Positions 6,391-7,424 of a DNA stretch of 7,424 nucleotides are shown in pieces. The notes beneath the pieces are model-generated. The model saw only the letters and a program-made list of their open reading frames with translations. It was not told the DNA's origin and did not search any database. Source of the stretch: a bacterium. GTDB taxonomy: Bacteria > AUK180. The position numbers were made by a program, and so were the translations under genes. The first letter of the stretch is position 1; each line of letters starts with the position of its first letter. The stretch is from NCBI GenBank assembly GCA_021162505.1, contig JAGGYO010000293.1, positions 1-7,424 of the forward strand, given 5' to 3'.

Positions 6391-7259
6391 TCGGTATATC
6401 CCAACATTTTAAGGAATTTTTCATCCTTTTGCCAATTCTTTTTTACTTTTACAAAAAGTTTTATTAAAAATTTTTTCTGAAAAATATCCTGCAATAATTT
6501 CCTTGAATAGATACCTATGTCTTTTATTTTACTTCCACCTTTCCCGATAATGATCGCTTTTTGTGAATCTCTTTCAACATAAATATTAGCATATATCTTT
6601 ATAATATGTTTCTTTTCTTCCAAAAGATCTACATGAACAGCAGCGCTATAAGGGAGTTCTTTATTGGTATTATTGAATATTGCTCCTTTAATGATTTCAG
6701 CCATAATGAATTTTTCCGGATTTCCCGAAATATATTCAGGCGGGTAAAGAAATTCTCCTTCTGATAAATAACCATTTACAGTATTAAGGAATTCATCAAG
6801 ATTTTTTTCTTTCAATGCGGATATGGGAATGATCTCCTTTATAAATTCAAATTGAGATAGTTGTTCCATCATTGGAAGAAGTTTCCCTTTATTTATAAGG
6901 TCAACCTTGTTTAATAAACAGATTACATCTTTTTTAGAAGCCCTTAATAATGAGAGTATCTCATCATCAATAAAAAACTTTTTAGAATCGATCAAATAAA
7001 TAATAGTATCCACCATTTGCATTGAACCCTTTGCAGATGCATTCAGCAATTGTTTTAATTTTATTTTTTTATTCGTAATACCTGGCGTATCTAAAAATAC
7101 GATCTGATAATCTTCTTTTGTGAATACCCCAGTAATCCTATTTCTTGTTGTCTGTTCCCTTGGTGAAACGGACGAAATGGGAACCTTTAAAATATGATTT
7201 AATAAGGTTGATTTACCGGCATTTGCCCTGCCGATAAGCGTAACGAATCCTACTTTCAT
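6387..7259 (-). CDS. era: GTPase Era, 30S ribosomal subunit maturation
   Basis: Era is an essential GTPase that binds the 3' end of 16S rRNA and assists 30S subunit assembly at the inner face of the membrane. The 290-residue protein is full length. G1 is GRANAGKS (10-17), G2 lies in REQTTRNRI (34-42), G3 is DTPG (57-60), G4 is NKVD (117-120) and G5 is SAL (147-149). The C-terminal KH RNA-binding domain includes VERDSQK (228-234) and IIIGKGGSKIK (236-246), and the family ending VKKNWQKDEKFLKMLGY (272-288) is clear. The P-loop reads RANAGKS where most Era proteins have RPNVGKS; the invariant Gly, Lys and Ser are kept. The ATG has only an AGGA one base away, too close to act as a normal Shine-Dalgarno. 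An extended -10 element lies directly upstream, and a transposase end precedes it by six bases. Confidence 0.97.
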   Translation of the reverse strand: MKVGFVTLIGRANAGKSTLLNHILKVPISSVSPREQTTRNRITGVFTKEDYQIVFLDTPGITNKKIKLKQLLNASAKGSMQMVDTIIYLIDSKKFFIDDEILSLLRASKKDVICLLNKVDLINKGKLLPMMEQLSQFEFIKEIIPISALKEKNLDEFLNTVNGYLSEGEFLYPPEYISGNPEKFIMAEIIKGAIFNNTNKELPYSAAVHVDLLEEKKHIIKIYANIYVERDSQKAIIIGKGGSKIKDIGIYSRKLLQDIFQKKFLIKLFVKVKKNWQKDEKFLKMLGYTE

Positions 7260-7264
7260 GTCCT

Positions 7265-7273
7265 ATTATACCA
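7265..7273 (-). promoter_or_regulatory. Extended -10 element at the era start (possible leaderless promoter)
   Basis: The minus strand reads TGGTATAAT, a perfect TATAAT (7265-7270) with the TGn extension (7271-7273). The hexamer 17 bp upstream is TTTAAT (7288-7293), only three of six matches to TTGACA, which an extended -10 can tolerate. The expected transcription start, about seven bases downstream, falls at 7258-7259, on the era ATG. The element also encodes part of the transposase stop region, and in AT-rich DNA a chance match is possible. Confidence 0.5.
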
Positions 7274-7424
7274 TTTTTTCCATTTTGATTAAAATTTTTG
7301 TCCTGTGTCGCAACATATTGGACTTTTCAAAGGTAAGAATATTAGAAAGAACGAAGTTATCGATATAATAATCTAAGGGCGTTTTTTTGTCAAGAGAAAG
7401 ATGAACTTTTTCTGAATTATACCA
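7266..7424 (-). CDS. DDE integrase-core transposase, C-terminal 52 residues (5' part outside window)
   Basis: An open frame enters from the right edge and stops at TAA 7268-7266. Its first residues, WYNSEKVHLSLDKKTPLDYY, match the C-terminal end of retroviral-type integrase-core transposases (IS3/IS481-like groups), where the pattern WYN, RPHxSL, xxTPxEYY follows the last catalytic glutamate. The usual Arg-Pro before His is Lys-Val here. About 32 further residues follow the TPLDYY motif, ending in a basic tail (MLRHRTKILIKMEKMV), longer than is usual for these families. If the element ends near 7304-7306, the last dozen codons and the stop come from flanking DNA. The catalytic DDE residues are outside the window, so activity and exact family cannot be judged. 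The stop lies six bases before era. Confidence 0.78.
   Translation of the reverse strand, partial: WYNSEKVHLSLDKKTPLDYYIDNFVLSNILTFEKSNMLRHRTKILIKMEKMV
7304..7424 (-). mobile_element. Insertion-sequence end carrying the transposase 3' region (partial)
   Basis: The transposase C-terminus implies an insertion sequence whose right end lies between it and era. On the plus strand, TGTGTCGCAACATATTGGAC begins at 7304; an inverted repeat starting TGT is typical of IS3/IS481-type ends. The boundary is proposed from that resemblance only; the other end, with the matching repeat and target duplication, is outside the window. Confidence 0.45.
7365..7393 (-). promoter_or_regulatory. Near-consensus sigma-70-type promoter pointing at era
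   Basis: The minus strand has a perfect -35 TTGACA (7388-7393), a 17-bp spacer (7371-7387) and a -10 TATTAT (7365-7370) matching five of six consensus bases. Transcription would start near 7358 and give era a leader of about 100 nt. The promoter is embedded in transposase codons (SLDKKTPLDYY), so it could be an outward-facing IS promoter or a codon coincidence; the exact 17-bp spacing favours function. Confidence 0.55.

Noticed and set aside
6440..6485. AT-rich tract with T-runs resembling a terminator
   Set aside because: It is inside the era coding sequence and has no GC-rich stem before the T-run on either strand.
7416..7424. Third TGGTATAAT at the right edge of the window
   Set aside because: It encodes the conserved WYN of the transposase and its upstream region is outside the window, so promoter function cannot be assessed.
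1..7424. CRISPR array, tRNA/rRNA, toxin-antitoxin or defence system
   Set aside because: No regularly spaced repeats, no RNA-gene signatures and no such protein motifs were seen; nearly all of the window is accounted for by the listed genes.

Overview
The window is an AT-rich (roughly one third G+C by eye), gene-dense stretch in which every supported gene lies on the minus strand, so transcription runs from position 7424 toward position 1. The gene content is that of a Gram-negative (diderm) bacterium that makes lipopolysaccharide: two Kdo genes (kdsA, kdsB) and two ADP-heptose genes (rfaE1, rfaE2) sit in one run. The AT richness, separate heptose kinase and adenylyltransferase genes, a KdsA with the metal-binding cysteine, and era heading an LPS operon would fit an uncultured lineage such as Omnitrophota. 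That placement is an inference from gene order and style, not something the sequence proves.

Layout in transcription order: (1) 7424-7266, the C-terminal end of a DDE integrase-type transposase, the edge of an insertion sequence extending beyond the window. (2) 7259-6387, era. (3) 6390-6001, a small PTS EIIA (PtsN/fructose-type) protein. (4) 6032-4824, an exported phosphodiester glycosidase (NAGPA) domain protein. (5) 4823-3795, a GalT-family nucleotidylyltransferase. (6) 3795-2836, heptose-7-phosphate kinase rfaE1. (7) 2834-2358, heptose-1-phosphate adenylyltransferase rfaE2. (8) 2361-1639, kdsB. (9) 1658-876, kdsA. (10) 864-466, an unrecognised 132-residue protein. (11) 469-1, the N-terminal 156 residues of a multi-pass membrane protein cut by the window edge.

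From era onward, neighbouring genes overlap (by 1 to 32 nt) or are 0-11 nt apart, with GTGA, TAATG and ATGA junctions and no intergenic space for an internal promoter or terminator. The simplest reading is one translationally coupled operon. Its middle and lower parts supply activated sugars for the LPS inner core: RfaE1 and RfaE2 phosphorylate and adenylylate heptose, while KdsA makes Kdo-8-phosphate and KdsB makes CMP-Kdo. The GalT-like enzyme may add a hexose nucleotide branch, and the last membrane protein may act in envelope glycan assembly (weak inference). The missing steps (GmhA, GmhB, HldD, KdsC, KdsD) are not in the window.

The most notable regulatory feature is at the operon head. 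The transposase end contains a near-consensus outward-facing promoter (TTGACA, 17 bp, TATTAT) about 100 nt upstream of era. A second, extended -10 element (TGGTATAAT) lies so close to the era ATG that its transcript would be essentially leaderless. I found no CRISPR array, rRNA, tRNA, toxin-antitoxin pair or recognisable defence system, and no gap over 300 bases without a gene.
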